NCBI GenBank assembly: GCA_013399695.1
Contig: VXAU01004951.1
Span: forward strand, 1,739,386-1,803,385
Source: Formicarius rufipectus
Lineage: Eukaryota > Chordata > Aves > Passeriformes > Formicariidae
Length of the DNA stretch: 64,000 nucleotides
Reading direction: 5' to 3'
A program made the position numbers and the translations under genes. Positions 48,982 through 61,100 of the stretch are shown here, in pieces. The notes under the pieces were generated by a model that was given only the letters and a program-made list of their open reading frames with translations, had not been told where the DNA came from and searched no databases. Within the stretch, counting starts at the first letter, position 1; each line of letters opens with the position of its first letter.

Positions 48982-51793
48982 GTAGAAACTTCATTATGCT
49001 AACTTTCCCCACAGCCAGCTTCTCCCATCAAAAGCAAACCTCTGCTTTAAGCCTCTGTGAAGTAACAGCACATTTCTGGATATGTGAAAAGGCTCAAGTA
49101 TAGTGGAATTAATTTATTAATGATGTATTCCCTCACAGCAGACAGATTTGTGGTCTCCTATAATGAAGCAATACAGAAGTAGTACTTGCCACCCTCCCTT
49201 AAGAAAAAGTTAAAATAACCACCACACAATGTTAGGCAGTTCTCCCCAAAATTAAAGTTATATTGTTGAATCTTTGCAAGTTTTATATTAACAAAAACAT
49301 ATGTTTTATTTTCTTAGATGTTAATACAGCTTTTTGTTTGCATTTAAATGTTCTTGTGGAGTGTTTATACCACGCCCAAGGAAGAACATTGTTCACACAT
49401 GAAAATATGTAAATGAAACCAACTTGAAACAAAAGTAAAGCTGGGACATCTGTTTTAATATCTCAGAAAGTAAACCAGCTGTGTGTATATATATAATATA
49501 TACATGCTAGGAGTAGATGTTAAATTAGATTTTAAGAATTTGTTTCAGCTTAATAGCCTAAAATGTTATTAGTAACATAGATAAGGAAATTACTTAATGA
49601 AAAATATATGATTTTTAACCTGACAGTGTCCCTCTTAATTAAGTTATGAGATCCTTAGATGAATGATGTTATAAAAGTGCAGTGTGTAGCTTCTATTATT
49701 TATAAGACAATGCCAAAGAGCTAGCTCAAACCGATTAAAGCAAGGAAAATCTCACTGAAACTTGCCATTCTGATCAAGTGAATGCTGGATGTTTCTAGAG
49801 AATTCACACAGCTTTAGCATCTCAAACATAGTATCCAGCTAGTTCTTTCTCATGCAGGAATTGCACATTTTGGGGAAAAAATGATACTAGTATTCAATTA
49901 ATAAAAAGTATGATCTTTGCAGATTTTGAAATGTGAACGAAAATCTAAGAATTTAATTTGTGGTGACTGATAAAATGTGCATCAGAAGTCCAGGTATCCT
50001 CACCTACCTTACAATTTCAGCTCTGCAGTAAAACTTTGGGGTTTTTAATAAAAGTCTTCAAATATTCCTGTTAGGCAGCTAATTGAGTTCCATTGTTAAA
50101 GACCCCTATGGGGCTTATTTCTGCTTGCCCAGAGCTGGTCCAGGTGTATCTGCCCTTCAGCACAGCAAGCAGTACAGACCCACAGACCTTAAATCTACCA
50201 GTCTCCTAATGGTGATAGCAAAAACAAATCAGTATTTATCTGTACTCAGGCATGTGAGCACTTTGAAGTTCAGTACAGTTTCAGGGCTGAGGAGGGATGA
50301 TGGATGATGCACAGCAGGACTGCGCTGGCACAGGGCACCGCTGAATCATTTCCGTCCCTCACTGCGAGGACCAGGGAGGCCAATATTAGCAACTCGCTCA
50401 GCGTCCCAGCTGCAGGCTCAGCTCAGCCCAGTTGGGCAGTAAAACAGCAGGGTCCTTGGGAGAGTTTGTGATCTCCAATTTGTGAATTGCTTTTTGGAGG
50501 TTCCATAACTCATATCTCTCTGTCTGTGGAATGTGTCTTGTGGCTTTCAGCTGTATAGAGATTAGGTATGGTGCGTGGCTTTAAAGGCGGGAAGGCTGGT
50601 TGCTCTTGATGTAAGAGAATTAAAAGGGTAAATATTGGTTTTGTTGGTGATTAACTTATCGTTAGTGATGTTTTTATCTCTTCCCGATTATCAATTAGGT
50701 ACTTTAGAAATTAAATTATCTTCAATTTAAGCAAATAAGAAAACTGAAATCCCAGATGTATTGAACTTAGTTGTAGGTGTTCTCTTTCTGGGTCCATGGG
50801 TTTATCCTAAATATATAAATCATTGAGCTACAGTTGATTAATATCTATTACTTTCTCTTTCCTGTGCTTACCACTCTCAAGGGCTGTAAAAATCGTAAAT
50901 TATGTGGAATTTCAATCAAGCTGTATGCGGCACAAGCTGTTTATAGAGAACTTGCAGCATCTTTGAAACTTTTTTCCTACCCTGCCTTCAGGGACAATAA
51001 TGAAATTGTCAATTTTAAAGGCTTGATTCTGCGAATGTTGTTGGAGCAGTCAAAATATGAAATTGCTAAGCAGATCTTTAATAAAATACATGTAATATCT
51101 TAACATGATTATAATTTTAAGCTAGTTTTCTGTAGTGGTTCAAGCCATAACCCCTAGAACTGATAGAATATAATCATGTCTTATACTGATCATGCTTGGC
51201 ATGGAAAATGAACATACACAAGGCTTCGGCTTAGATTAACCATGCACCACAGATGTGTTCAGTGAGCCTGTTTCCTGTTTTGCTTTATAAGCCCCCCCAA
51301 TCCAATCCTTTAGAGACATTTTTATCTGCTAATAAGCATAATTGCAGTTATTCCTGCTGTCATTTATAAAATTATAAGATATTTACTTAGTCAGTTGTGG
51401 TGTTTAAGGCTGCTAGGTTTCCCTGACCAGAATTGAAGCTCTGCTGGTAAATGTTAAAGACTTCAGTGGTACACCTGGTCTCCAGGTTCTTTCTCCAATA
51501 GATCATTAGTCTGTGGTGAGCCATTTACTATGTAGAGATTTGCACCAGATAAGCAAAAAGTTCTGGTTCTCACCTCCATCCACTTCATACCATTTGTGGC
51601 TGCACAGAGATGATCCAGTTTTCCCCCGAGTCTTTCAGATTGTGAATGTAGACCTTGGAAGATTTCAGCACTGTACATCTCTGTGAGAAGAAATGCAGGT
51701 CCAAGGGGATTAAAGCAGAGGAGTGGAGTTTGGGTGAGACTGTTTCAGAGGAGTGGAAGTGTGCTGAGGAGACTGCCATAAAAGTCACATCTT
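48982..51793. other. Non-coding stretch, short AT microsatellite
   Basis: A (TA)n-like stretch lies at about 49485-49505. The stretch 50285-50460 is GC-richer (GCACAGGGCACCGC, GCAACTCGCTCAGCGTCCC) without recognisable coding or repeat content. The 89-codon plus-strand open frame at 50834-51103 has no domain that I recognise. Confidence 0.45.
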
Positions 51794-51915
51794 ATCACAA
51801 AAGCACAGAATGGCTTAGGTTGAAACAGTCCTTAAGGATGGTCTTGTTCCAACTGCCCTGCCATGGACAGGGACACCTTCCATTAGACCAGGGTGCTCAA
51901 AGCCCCATCCTCAGG
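51794..51915 (-). mobile_element. Short CR1 LINE 3' fragment, antisense
   Basis: Read on the plus strand: GCACAGAATGGCTTAGGTTG, then 'gtccttaaggatggtcttgttccaac', CTGCCATGGACAGGGACACC, 'ttccattagaccagggtgctcaaagccccatcc'. This is the antisense of the CR1 3' UTR, so the element is on the minus strand. The leading ATCACAAAAGCACAGAATGG keeps a decayed trace of the octamer end. Similarity stops after about 51915, so only around 120 bp is preserved. Confidence 0.8.
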
Positions 51916-54204
51916 GGAAAGGAGACCATCTTGCAGGCCTTCTGCTGCTCGTGGTAGCTAATGGGGCTACATCTAACTCCAGACATCATTTCTCATGTAA
52001 ACCATTTGAAAACTCTTTTTTTTTTCCTTCTGCCACATTTTTAAAGTGCAAATAATGAAAACAATTTAATGAATACATCTGGAGACTGGAATTTCTGTAT
52101 TTAGTCTGGTGTTACATACAAAGTGTCTGACACTCAAGCCCAGTTCTCTATTTCAGGAGTTGAGCATATCTTTTTAGATCAATAGGAGTTTTGCCATTGA
52201 CTTGAATTTAAATTGTTGAAAGGACTCTTGTTTTGAGGTATAACTAAAAGTTTCAGAACAAGCACATCTGTTAGCCAGACATGACTTCAAAATCCTTAAG
52301 TTTTCAAGGCTTAGTGACAAATAAGGGACTACTCTGGGGAACTGCAGAGTATTCAGATTAATCATCTAGACAGAAGTTTATGGGTTTAGGGACTCTTCAG
52401 TATAGAAATACTGGAATCACAAGCTAAATTTTATGGTACATCACTTGATTCTACTAAAAAAGTATATTATCCTTTTAACTTGTGAAATCCTACTGTATAA
52501 AGATATATCAAAGTAAAATAGTTCAGGCGGGGTAACACTGGTAAAAACTGTGACTGTTACTAATTTCACCCTCACTGGTGTTTGTTCCATGCAACTGCTG
52601 CTTCTTCTTTTTTATTCATATTGTAGTTGATTTTGTGTGTGTGTGTGTATCCACATGAATAGACAAACTTGTGAAATGGTCTCAAGCAGCAAATGGCCTT
52701 GGAAGTCAGACAAAGTGAACTAATCTCCAGTTTATAAACGTATGGGGATGCTGAAAGGACAAATGCTTCAGCAAGCAACTTTAAAGAGGAATTGGGATGT
52801 GGAGTTCCTGAAGGAAAGGAATTGGAGGTGACAGAGCACAATACAGCCTGAGCATAATGACACACTGAGTAGAGAAATTTAATTACATAAAGAGGGATAA
52901 TAGATGAATCAACTAGAAAAACAGACACCAGAGAGAGCAGGGAGAAAAGAAAAAGAAAAGAACCATCTGACCGTAGGAGAACAAAATAGAGAACTTGCAG
53001 TATCTTACTAGCCAACCTTTGAAACTGAAGAGCTTATATGAAATTTTTAAAAACTCATTTGTTTCTTAGGCTGCCGGGGGAAGGAGACAGCAAGGGAAGA
53101 AGTGACTTTGCTCTCATACAGCTCAAACTGCTTCAAAGGTCTGCCCAGTATGATAAATAGTGCAAACCCCTTTGTGATCTCTGGATGAAAGTCACGATAG
53201 TAAGTCCAAAAAATCATTCAAAGGCCAAGTTCAGCAATCCTCAGTCCTGATTCAGGCAAAACTGCCATTGTTTCACACATGAGTGTCTGGAAAACAGAGG
53301 ATACAGGGGCACTGAGCCAACTGTTTCTTTTTTTCATCTCCTTTTTTTTTTTTTTTAATTTATTGTAAGGGAAAGAAAAAGCTGAACAGCTTTTCAGAGT
53401 GGAGAAAATTGTGAGAAAGGGAGGGGGGCCGCCCACTTGCGGTGTCCTGTCAAGGCCGAGCAGACCTTCCATTACTATGGTTCCACCTGCCCCAAATCTG
53501 CCTGATACTTTGCATCATTTGAGGCCAGGCTTTCGGCCCAAAAGGAGAACTTTGCAGAAAGTTAAGGGCAAACAGTGAATGGAAACTGTTCTGCAAACTT
53601 AACGACAGCATTTGCAGTTAAATGCAAACTAGTAGCAAAGCCATGGGAATTACTCGGTGGTCAGCAGAGAGAGGCTGGGTAAAAATGCTTTGATAGATGG
53701 ATCCGAATTTGAGTTAAACACCTTTTTATCATCTTAGAAGAAACAAGTCTCATCTCTGGGTCAGGATCTATCCTTTTTTCTCTTTCTTGTTCCCCCTTTG
53801 CCTGTGTGTACAATGAAATCATAATCAAAGCAAAGCAAGCAGCTATGGTCCTCCTAAGGGCTGTGTTGAAATTAATGAAGCATCTTCGTGATCTATTGTT
53901 CTTAAAAATATTCATACTGAGTCACTTCCTCAGCATCTTCTTGCAGTTCAGGGTAGAATTTCACCTCAGGTTTCAGTGATTGTTTGTGAGGCTGGGAGGG
54001 TATTGTGGCTGCTTTCGTTTTCTTTGGGAGTAAGCTTTCCTAGTTCTGGTAACTTTTGCAATTACCAAGTAATAAGAAAGTCAGTTATTTGGGTGCCATT
54101 CCTTTCAAGTGTTGAAGCCACTGCGAGTTTGGAAGAGCTCAGCAGAATGCTTAACACATTGCAGAGACAGGCTTCACGCTGTGCTTCACAGGCAGTCTTA
54201 ACTC
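51916..54204. other. Non-coding stretch with faint palindromic repeat
   Basis: A piece at about 52134-52210, with AGGAGTTTTGCCATTGACTT, matches the core of a widespread old sauropsid repeat ('gggagttttgccattgacttcaat'). A T-tract lies at 53342-53356. The 147-codon minus-strand open frame (52572-53015) is hydrophobic, lacks a recognisable domain and includes a (TG)n repeat. No gene is supported. Confidence 0.45.
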
Positions 54205-54395
54205 AGGCGAACTCATACCAAAGTCAGCTGAGGTTTTCCCTGAGTGAGAAATGAGTTAAAAACTGAGGCAAGATCCTGATCTTTTACCCAGGCACAACTC
54301 CAACAACTTCAGAAGGGTTGCTTTTGACTTAGAGCATTGTAACAAAGATCAGAATCTGGGCTTCAATAAAGATTTCAGCATTTGGCCCCAGTCCT
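54205..54395. repeat. Palindromic MITE-like ancient repeats
   Basis: The core at 54272-54360 is an imperfect inverted repeat. GATCCTGATCTTTTACCCAG begins the left arm, and the reverse complement of the right arm begins GATTCTGATCTTTGTTACAA. This is the pattern of a common sauropsid element ('gatcctgatctcagttacaccagtgtaaatcc...ggatttacactggtgtaactgagatcagaatttggccc'). Flanking pieces at 54205-54271 and 54366-54390 (ATTTCAGCATTTGGCCCCA) look like parts of related copies. The family is probably derived from a non-autonomous DNA transposon. Confidence 0.55.
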
Positions 54396-56564
54396 GTGAA
54401 GGCCTTTATTAATTTATTTATTTATTAAAATGGACAATTGCATTGACTTTAATAACCCTTACCTCAAAGTTCACTTGAAAGAAAACTAATAAGACTTTTT
54501 TATTGAAAGGCAAAAAAAAAAAGAAGTTTAGCTATGGCCAGCCAGGGTGGGAAATTCCATTGTGGCTGCAAGCCCATGGCAGGTAGAGTGGAATTTAATG
54601 AAGGAAACTGCTGTGTTTTTGTGTCTTTCTGTATGTTTTTCCTTTAAAACCCAGAGCTGGGCAGGCTTCCCATTTGACCTGATATGACCCAAGCAAATTG
54701 CTTCTTATATAAAAACAACTGCAGACTTGGAGAATGTGAAAATGCACTGTATCCTTTTTCCAACTCAGGGAAAATGAAAGCCTGAGAAACAGGACAGCCC
54801 TGTCAATACTCGTTGAGCAAAACTATCACTCATGCTCTATAAAGAGAGATTAGAACAGGCTTCCCTATGCCAGAGGGATTCATTATAAGTTAGATCTCTT
54901 TAGGTGTTGTTCTTTTTTTTTTTTTTTTTAAACAGACACCCCATCAGTAAGAGAAAAATCCATTTTTCAGATTTTTTTTTTTTTTTTTGGTGAAGGGTGG
55001 AGAAAAAGAAACCCTCATAAAGAAGGAGAAAGAGGGAGCAAGGGGAAAGAAAAGGTTTTAACTAACGCACCCAAACAAAAAGAAATAAATCGATCATTGT
55101 TAAAATTCAGGCAAAAAGCCCAACTTTTAGCTTTTGCTGTAACTTGGGAGAGCACAGGCACAGGGATTCAGGGTGTGTCTACTGATATTGTATTCAGATG
55201 TGTTGCCTTGGCATGTGTACTGATGGATTTATTTAAAAAACAAAGCAAGAAAAAAAAAAAGCATTGTGTGCTCGTGAAATGACTTCATAAAATCCTTCCC
55301 TTTATGAATTATTTTGATCACAGGGCTTGTTGTTTAAATTTCTAAAGTACTGTGCTTTTTTTTTTTTAATTGCCTTCTTTTCAGAACTGTCTGTTCTCAA
55401 GTTGGCACCTTCCGCATAGCAGCATGCAGAGATTAAAGGAGCAGGGAGGGAGGGGAGGTGCACAGGCTTTCAGCAGACCAAGGGGGTGACGTGGTGCATA
55501 AGCAAACTCGCATCTTCTGCTGGTCACCCCCGAAACAAATTCTAAGATCTCAGCCACTCTCTCTCTTATAGGCATGTCTAATCTGCAGCACCTACTCTGA
55601 GGAGAGACGAGCAAACACTCGGACCATCACATGCTGCCATGTTGCAGGAGACAGAATAGACTTTTGTTTGCTGTGTTTTGCTTAAAATGGAGGTGAAGGG
55701 CTTCCTACACAGGAAAACAAGATATGGTAATGCTTTCCAGGTTCAGGGAGGCCTACTGTTCCAAAATACAGGTTTTGCTTGCGCTCCGTGGGCTTCTGAC
55801 TGCTGCTGGAGGTTTTGCCCTGCTGTGGCTCATGAGTGCAGCTGACAGACACCATGAGAACTCCTGGCGTTGCACACTAAACGGGCAACGTGTAGAAGGA
55901 AACTCTTGACTGTTTTGCTCCAGATATGGTGTTAAGGATCTGAAAAGTCAGTCGTAGTTACTCCCACAAGATCAGCATTCACCATCATCAGCATCCAGAT
56001 CCTGTATTTATCCAGGGGTTACAATGGAATTTTCAAACTAGGCATGAAACCTAAGGTTCAGGAGTGCAGGGGTTCATGTGCTATGTCTTCTTTCTATTTG
56101 CTAGGGAACATACACAAGGTCCTTATTATATTTCTTGTCACTTGATAGAGTCTGATGTAAGGTAGTACTTGTGACAGCCCCCCAAGGACTATTTCTGCTT
56201 ATGTAAAGGAGGAGGTCAGAACAGTGCTGACCTGAAAAGGGCTGTGAGCTTTTTATGGTAAGGTCGTATTTATAACATTATGATTTCCAAAGAAAGGTGG
56301 TACTTCTGTCAGGAATGCTTGTATTTTCAGAAGGCAGCACACTGATTTGAGGGCAGGATTAATAGTTTATGTTATATGTATTGAGTTCCTGGGTCTCTTC
56401 TCATTGCCCTGTCGTATTGAGCAAACAGATTACAGCTGCACATATACATGAGTGTAAGGTAACGGCAAATGGTGATTCAGTGTTCTAGGTTGTGTTGGGA
56501 AGGATGGTGATTCCCATGGAAGCAAAGAATCCTTGTTTGGCTGACTGGATGCAGTGTTAGAGCT
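54396..56564. other. Non-coding stretch with T tracts and GC-richer block
   Basis: Poly-T runs lie at about 54913-54929 and 54972-54988, and a further T run near 55358. The block 55385-55690 is richer in GC and CpG than its surroundings and contains a CRE-like TGACGTGG near 55488-55495. An acceptor-like CTCTCTCTCTTATAG ends at 55571, followed by an open frame of 37 codons ending in TAA at 55683. No gene is established. Confidence 0.4.
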
Positions 56565-58157
56565 TTGCCTTAGTCTTTAGTGGTAAGACCAGTTGTTCCT
56601 CAGATGTTGAGCCCCTTGAGATGGAAGACAGGAATGGTGAGCAGAACGAAACCCTTGTAATCCAAGGAGAAATGTAGCTCGTGGCCTGTTACACTACTTA
56701 GACACACTCAAGTCTGTGGGGCCAGACGAAATCCACCCAAGCATGGTGAGTGGGTGTACTGGCTAAGATGCTCACTGAGCAACTTTTCATGATGTATCAG
56801 CAGTCCTGGCTGAGAGGGGCGATCCCTGTTGAGTGGAGGTTAGCCAATGTGATGCCCATCTACAGGAAGGGTCGGAAAGAGGATCCAGGAAACTGCAGGT
56901 CTGGCTGTGTCAGTCTCAGTGCAGGGGAAAGTTATGGAACTAGGTCATCTTGAGTGCTGTCATATGGCACGTGCAGGACAATTGGGGTGTCAGGTCCTGA
57001 CAGCATGGGTTTAAGAAAGGCAGGTCCTGCTCGACCAATGTGACCTCCTTCTATGACAGAGTGATCTTCCTGGTGGATAAGGGAAGGGCTATGGATGTTG
57101 TTTACCTGGACTTTAGTAAAGCCTTTGACACCGTTTCCTACAGCGTTTTTCTGGAGTGACTGTCCTGGCCTGGACGGGTGCCCTGTTCACTGGACAAAAA
57201 AGTGGCTGGGTGGTCTGGCCCAGAGAGTGATGAGGGATGGAGTTGGATCCAGCTGGTGGCCCTGTTCATCAATCATGTCCGCCCTCAGTGTGTTTGCAGA
57301 CAACATAAAGTGGGGTTAGGAGTGTTGATCTCCTGGAAGGTAGGAGGGCTCTGCAGAGGGATCTGGACAGGCTGGATTGATGGACTGAGGCCAGTGGTAG
57401 AAGATTCAACAAGCCCAAGTGCTGGGTCCTGCACCTGGGTTGTAACAAGCCCAGGCAATGCTACAGGCTGGGAGCAGAGTGGCTGGAAAACGACCTGGGG
57501 TTGGTGGTGGACAGCGGCTGAACATGAGCCAACAGTGCCCAGGGGAGCAAGAAGCCCAATGACATCCTGGCTTGTATCAGCAATAGCAAGGCCAGCAGGA
57601 CCGAGGGAGCAATTGTCTCCCTGTTGTCAGCACTGGTGAGGCCACGTCTCAAATCCTGCATTGTTTTGGGCCTCTCATTACAACAGAAACTTCAAGGTGC
57701 TGGAGGGGTGTCCAGAGAAGGGCAGTGATGCTGGTGAAGGGTCTGGAGCACACAGATCGTACGAGGAGAGGCTGAGGGAGCTGAGGGTGTTTATCCTGGA
57801 GAAAAGGAGGCTCAGGAGGGATCTTATTGCTCTCTACAAGTACCTGAAAGGAGGTTGTCACAAGATGGGGGGTGGTCTCTTTTCCCAGATAAAAATCAAT
57901 AGGACAAGAAATGGCCTCAAGTTGCACCAAGGGAGGTTTACATTGGATATTAGAAAAAATTTATTCACTGAAAGGGCTGTCAAGCCCTGGAACAGGCTGC
58001 CCAGAGAAGTGATGGAGTCACCATTCCTGGATGTATTTAAAAAAACATGTAGATGTGACACCTGCGGACGTGGTTTCGTGGTGAGCTTGGCAGTGCTGGG
58101 TGAATGGGTGAACTCAATGATGTTGAAGTCTTTTCCATCCAAAATGATTCTATGATT
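56565..58157 (+). mobile_element. 5'-truncated CR1 LINE, degenerate
   Basis: The longest element of the window, about 1.6 kb of a family of roughly 4.5 kb. It starts in the middle of the reverse-transcriptase ORF ('ccttagtctttagtggtaagacc', 'cctcagatgttgagcccctt') and runs to a CR1 3' end, with GATTCTATGATT at 58146-58157. All parts between are collinear with CR1 as I know it, on the plus strand. The terminal octamer is present about one and a half times. The coding content is described in the pseudogene entry. The length suggests a later insertion than the CR1 remnants at 3725 and 11515, although point changes are numerous. Confidence 0.92.
56690..58060 (+). pseudogene. CR1 reverse transcriptase remnant, inactivated
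   Basis: A conceptual reading that switches frames recovers the CR1 ORF2 order. The block with NVMPIYRKGRKEDPGN lies near 56848-56896 and DFSKAFDTVS near 57109-57138. The catalytic site reads FADN at 57293-57304, where this family normally has FADD. A C-terminal block contains LEKRRLRRDLIALYKYLKGG (57799-57858), followed by DIRKNLFTERAVKPWNRLPR. Several breaks are visible: a stop right after the DFSKAFDT block (about 57158-57160); a deletion of roughly 70 bp just upstream of the catalytic block, which removes the usual GVPQGS-type motif; a TGA at 57378-57380; and several frameshifts. The product could not be active. The 164-codon open frame at 57661-58155 carries the C-terminal part in frame, and the 153-codon frame at 57178-57639 is out of frame. 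Confidence 0.88.
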
Positions 58158-61100
58158 TTTTTGCTCCATGGGTTTTTTTCTGCAGATAGTGCAGTTTCCA
58201 GGTCCTGGTAGGCTTGTTTTTGAGTGCATACAGCAAAGTTCCAAAGCAACAAATAGTGGAAACCCTATTATTCTAGAAAATTTTCTTCACAATTTAGAGA
58301 GACTTTGTTCCCAGAAATTCTTTTCCGTAGCCTAGTAGATCATTTTGATGAAGAGAAATAAGATGCATGTAGAAATTTTCTGTTTACTTCAGGTCTTTTC
58401 CCTTTGCAGATTAGACATCATTCTCATCTCCAGAAGTGCATGTAATCCATTCATCCAGTAGCAGATGAATGATTTCTTTTAAATATGATTTCCCATTGAT
58501 TGTGTAATTTTTTTTGTTATCTACTATCCACACAAATGTTTTCCAGCCTGGACAGTTTCTGTGACATCTAATGTAAAGTGCAAGATACACATCAGGAAAA
58601 TGTTTTGACATTCTTACTGTGTAACTTTGGAGAGAATGCCTACTGTAGGAGCTTGTTGGGGCATACAGTAATTTCTGTGAAATATATCTTAAAGAAAATA
58701 AAATAAGTAAAGCACACTGGTTTTAGGTTAGTCTTCATGTTACTTCTTGATGCTTAGAAATACCTAATTTCAGCAGCAGAATGCAGTGCCTAGCCTGTCA
58801 AATCTATCCTTTACTGTCATTTTATTGGACAAAGGATTTGGCAGACTGAGAAGAATTTAAGGTACATGGGTGTCTTTCTGAGATTTGAAATTGAAGCTCT
58901 GTATTTTTGACAATGGACTTTAGAACTGCTTTGAATTCCAGCAAAAGGCCTAAGGAAATGACTAAAAAGAGGTCAAAGTGCTTTGGGCAGGTCATGGAAG
59001 AAATCCTTTTGCATGCCAGTTCGTCCAGTTTGGGCAGACTGTCACAGGACCATGTCATAACATGTTGTCTGTTATTTAAGTAAGATAAATTCTCAGCAGC
59101 TTTTTTTAACCCATACTCTTATAGATCTCAGAGGGAATTTTGCCCAAGAAAGAAGTGAGTAGTGCTTCAGGATTTAGTGCTGGACTTTTATTTTGCTGGT
59201 CTTGACCATGTATGTGACCAGATTTCTGAGTGAAAGGTGGGACAAAAGGAAGATGTTGCTGTATGAAAAGCGGATGAAGGAATTTCTAGTTAAAAAATCC
59301 AAATGAAGGTATCAGCAGGAGTTTTGCAGTCTATTTAGACTGTTTCTAATTTGTACAAGCCCACGTGGACCTATTTCTTTCTCATTTAATGGCACACCCA
59401 GAACTTTAATTGACTTCAGTGCAATTGTTGTTACAGCCTCAGGAACTTTCCCAATAAGCCTACATTAAAACCCATTTATCTAAGTGGGAATGCTTCCAGT
59501 AACACCTGTATGCCCTGGTCTCTCCTGCATATGCAGGTACCTCTGAGCTGAGTACTACTGAAAATAGTCTGTGTTCTTGTTTAAAAAGGTTGTAGAATAA
59601 AATAGATGTTCTGCTCGATAGTACTTTTTTTCTTAATTCAAAAGTAGTAACTACATGAAAAGTTACCAATCAGAATTATAAAAATAACATGATGTGTACT
59701 GCAGTTTGCAATGTATCATGACTCAGATTTATTTCTTCTGAAATTTGAGAATGTCACTGATTTTGGGATATCTCAGTTCTGCTGGGAAGTGCATTTGTAA
59801 ACATTGCGATATTTACCTTACATATGCATTTTATGTTATATATTTGTTATATTTTCAGAGCAGTAATATAAACTGTGGTATTAGTATTTTGAATTTTGGT
59901 AGGTTTGTTTATCTGAAAAAAGTTTGGTGGAACTTACAAACTCTTGTGAATACTTATAACTGCTTACTATTTAAGTGTGTGACTAGTCCTGTAGGACTAA
60001 AAATTCAGGGGAATAGCTAACCAGCTGTAAGCTAAATATATGAGTGCATGTTTTCATATTCAGAGTTTTAAATTTTTTAAGAAACTGCACAGGAATCTTA
60101 TCATCTGCTTAAAAAACTTCAGGACCCCTTTTGGAATAAGAAACAGGGGCATTGCTAACCTCAAATAGAGAGGGAGAAAATGGGCTGTTGAAACTGCAAA
60201 ATGGACTGAAATGAGAAAATTGTATTTACCCAGTTTGGAATCTGGCAAGTGCACTTAAAATGCTCTTATTTTTCTTTCTTTCTTATTCACAGAGTTGCAG
60301 GATTTGAGCTAGGTATAAAGTCAAAATAAATATGATGCCTCACTCGAGAAGAACTTACCTCCTTTATTTAAGAATTCATATAAAGCATTCAACGAGGTTG
60401 AGTGGTATTTTATTTGGTTAAATTAGGGTTTGAGGTTTGTAAAGTTTAAACTTGGTCCCCTTTTGAGAATGATTTAAGACAGGAATGCTATAATCATCCA
60501 GTTATATGAGGCTGGAGCAGGTGCTGGGTATGGAAAAATGTTTTTTTTTTCCTTCCATCTGTTCTCTGAAGAACTATTTAATTCTTCTTGCAGGAATCTG
60601 TTAAAAGCTTTTCCTAAGGTTTCCCTGTAGGCAGACAATTCACTGCAGAACCCCACAGGCAGTGCCTGTGGATGTACTGGGAGTAACTTGTGCACAGGCT
60701 CATCCTTTTCCAGGTGGAATGAGAAAAACAGGGAAGGATGCTTGGGGATCCCCTCTGTATTTTACTTTTGAGTGTTGCAGAGATTGGACAAACTGGAGAG
60801 TAGCTTCATGATCCGTTTCTGCTAATGGGAATAGCATTACTTTCTGTTGTATTTAAAACAATGAAGGGAATTGGGCTGTTTCCCTTCTGTGTGAACATCT
60901 GTCAGTTATTCCAGTTTTGGGGTTTTTTTTGAATATCCAAACAAATGGTAAAAGAAAGCGAAACCACCTTGAAAATGTTTAACTTGTTACAGTTTCTGCT
61001 GCTGAATCAGGACAACTTGAGTTTATCAGGCTAGATGTCCTGTTCTTGAGTAATTAAATTGTGCTGCATTCCTTACTACTTTGTTTGGTTTTGTGACGGG

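Noticed and set aside
52572..53015. 147-codon minus-strand hydrophobic open frame
   Set aside because: It is a hydrophobic translation of purine-rich plus-strand DNA and includes a (TG)n repeat. It is not a supported membrane protein.
57178..57639. 153-codon plus-strand open frame rich in tryptophan
   Set aside because: It is an out-of-frame reading of the CR1 reverse transcriptase remnant. The CR1 frame runs through the same bases with stops and frameshifts.
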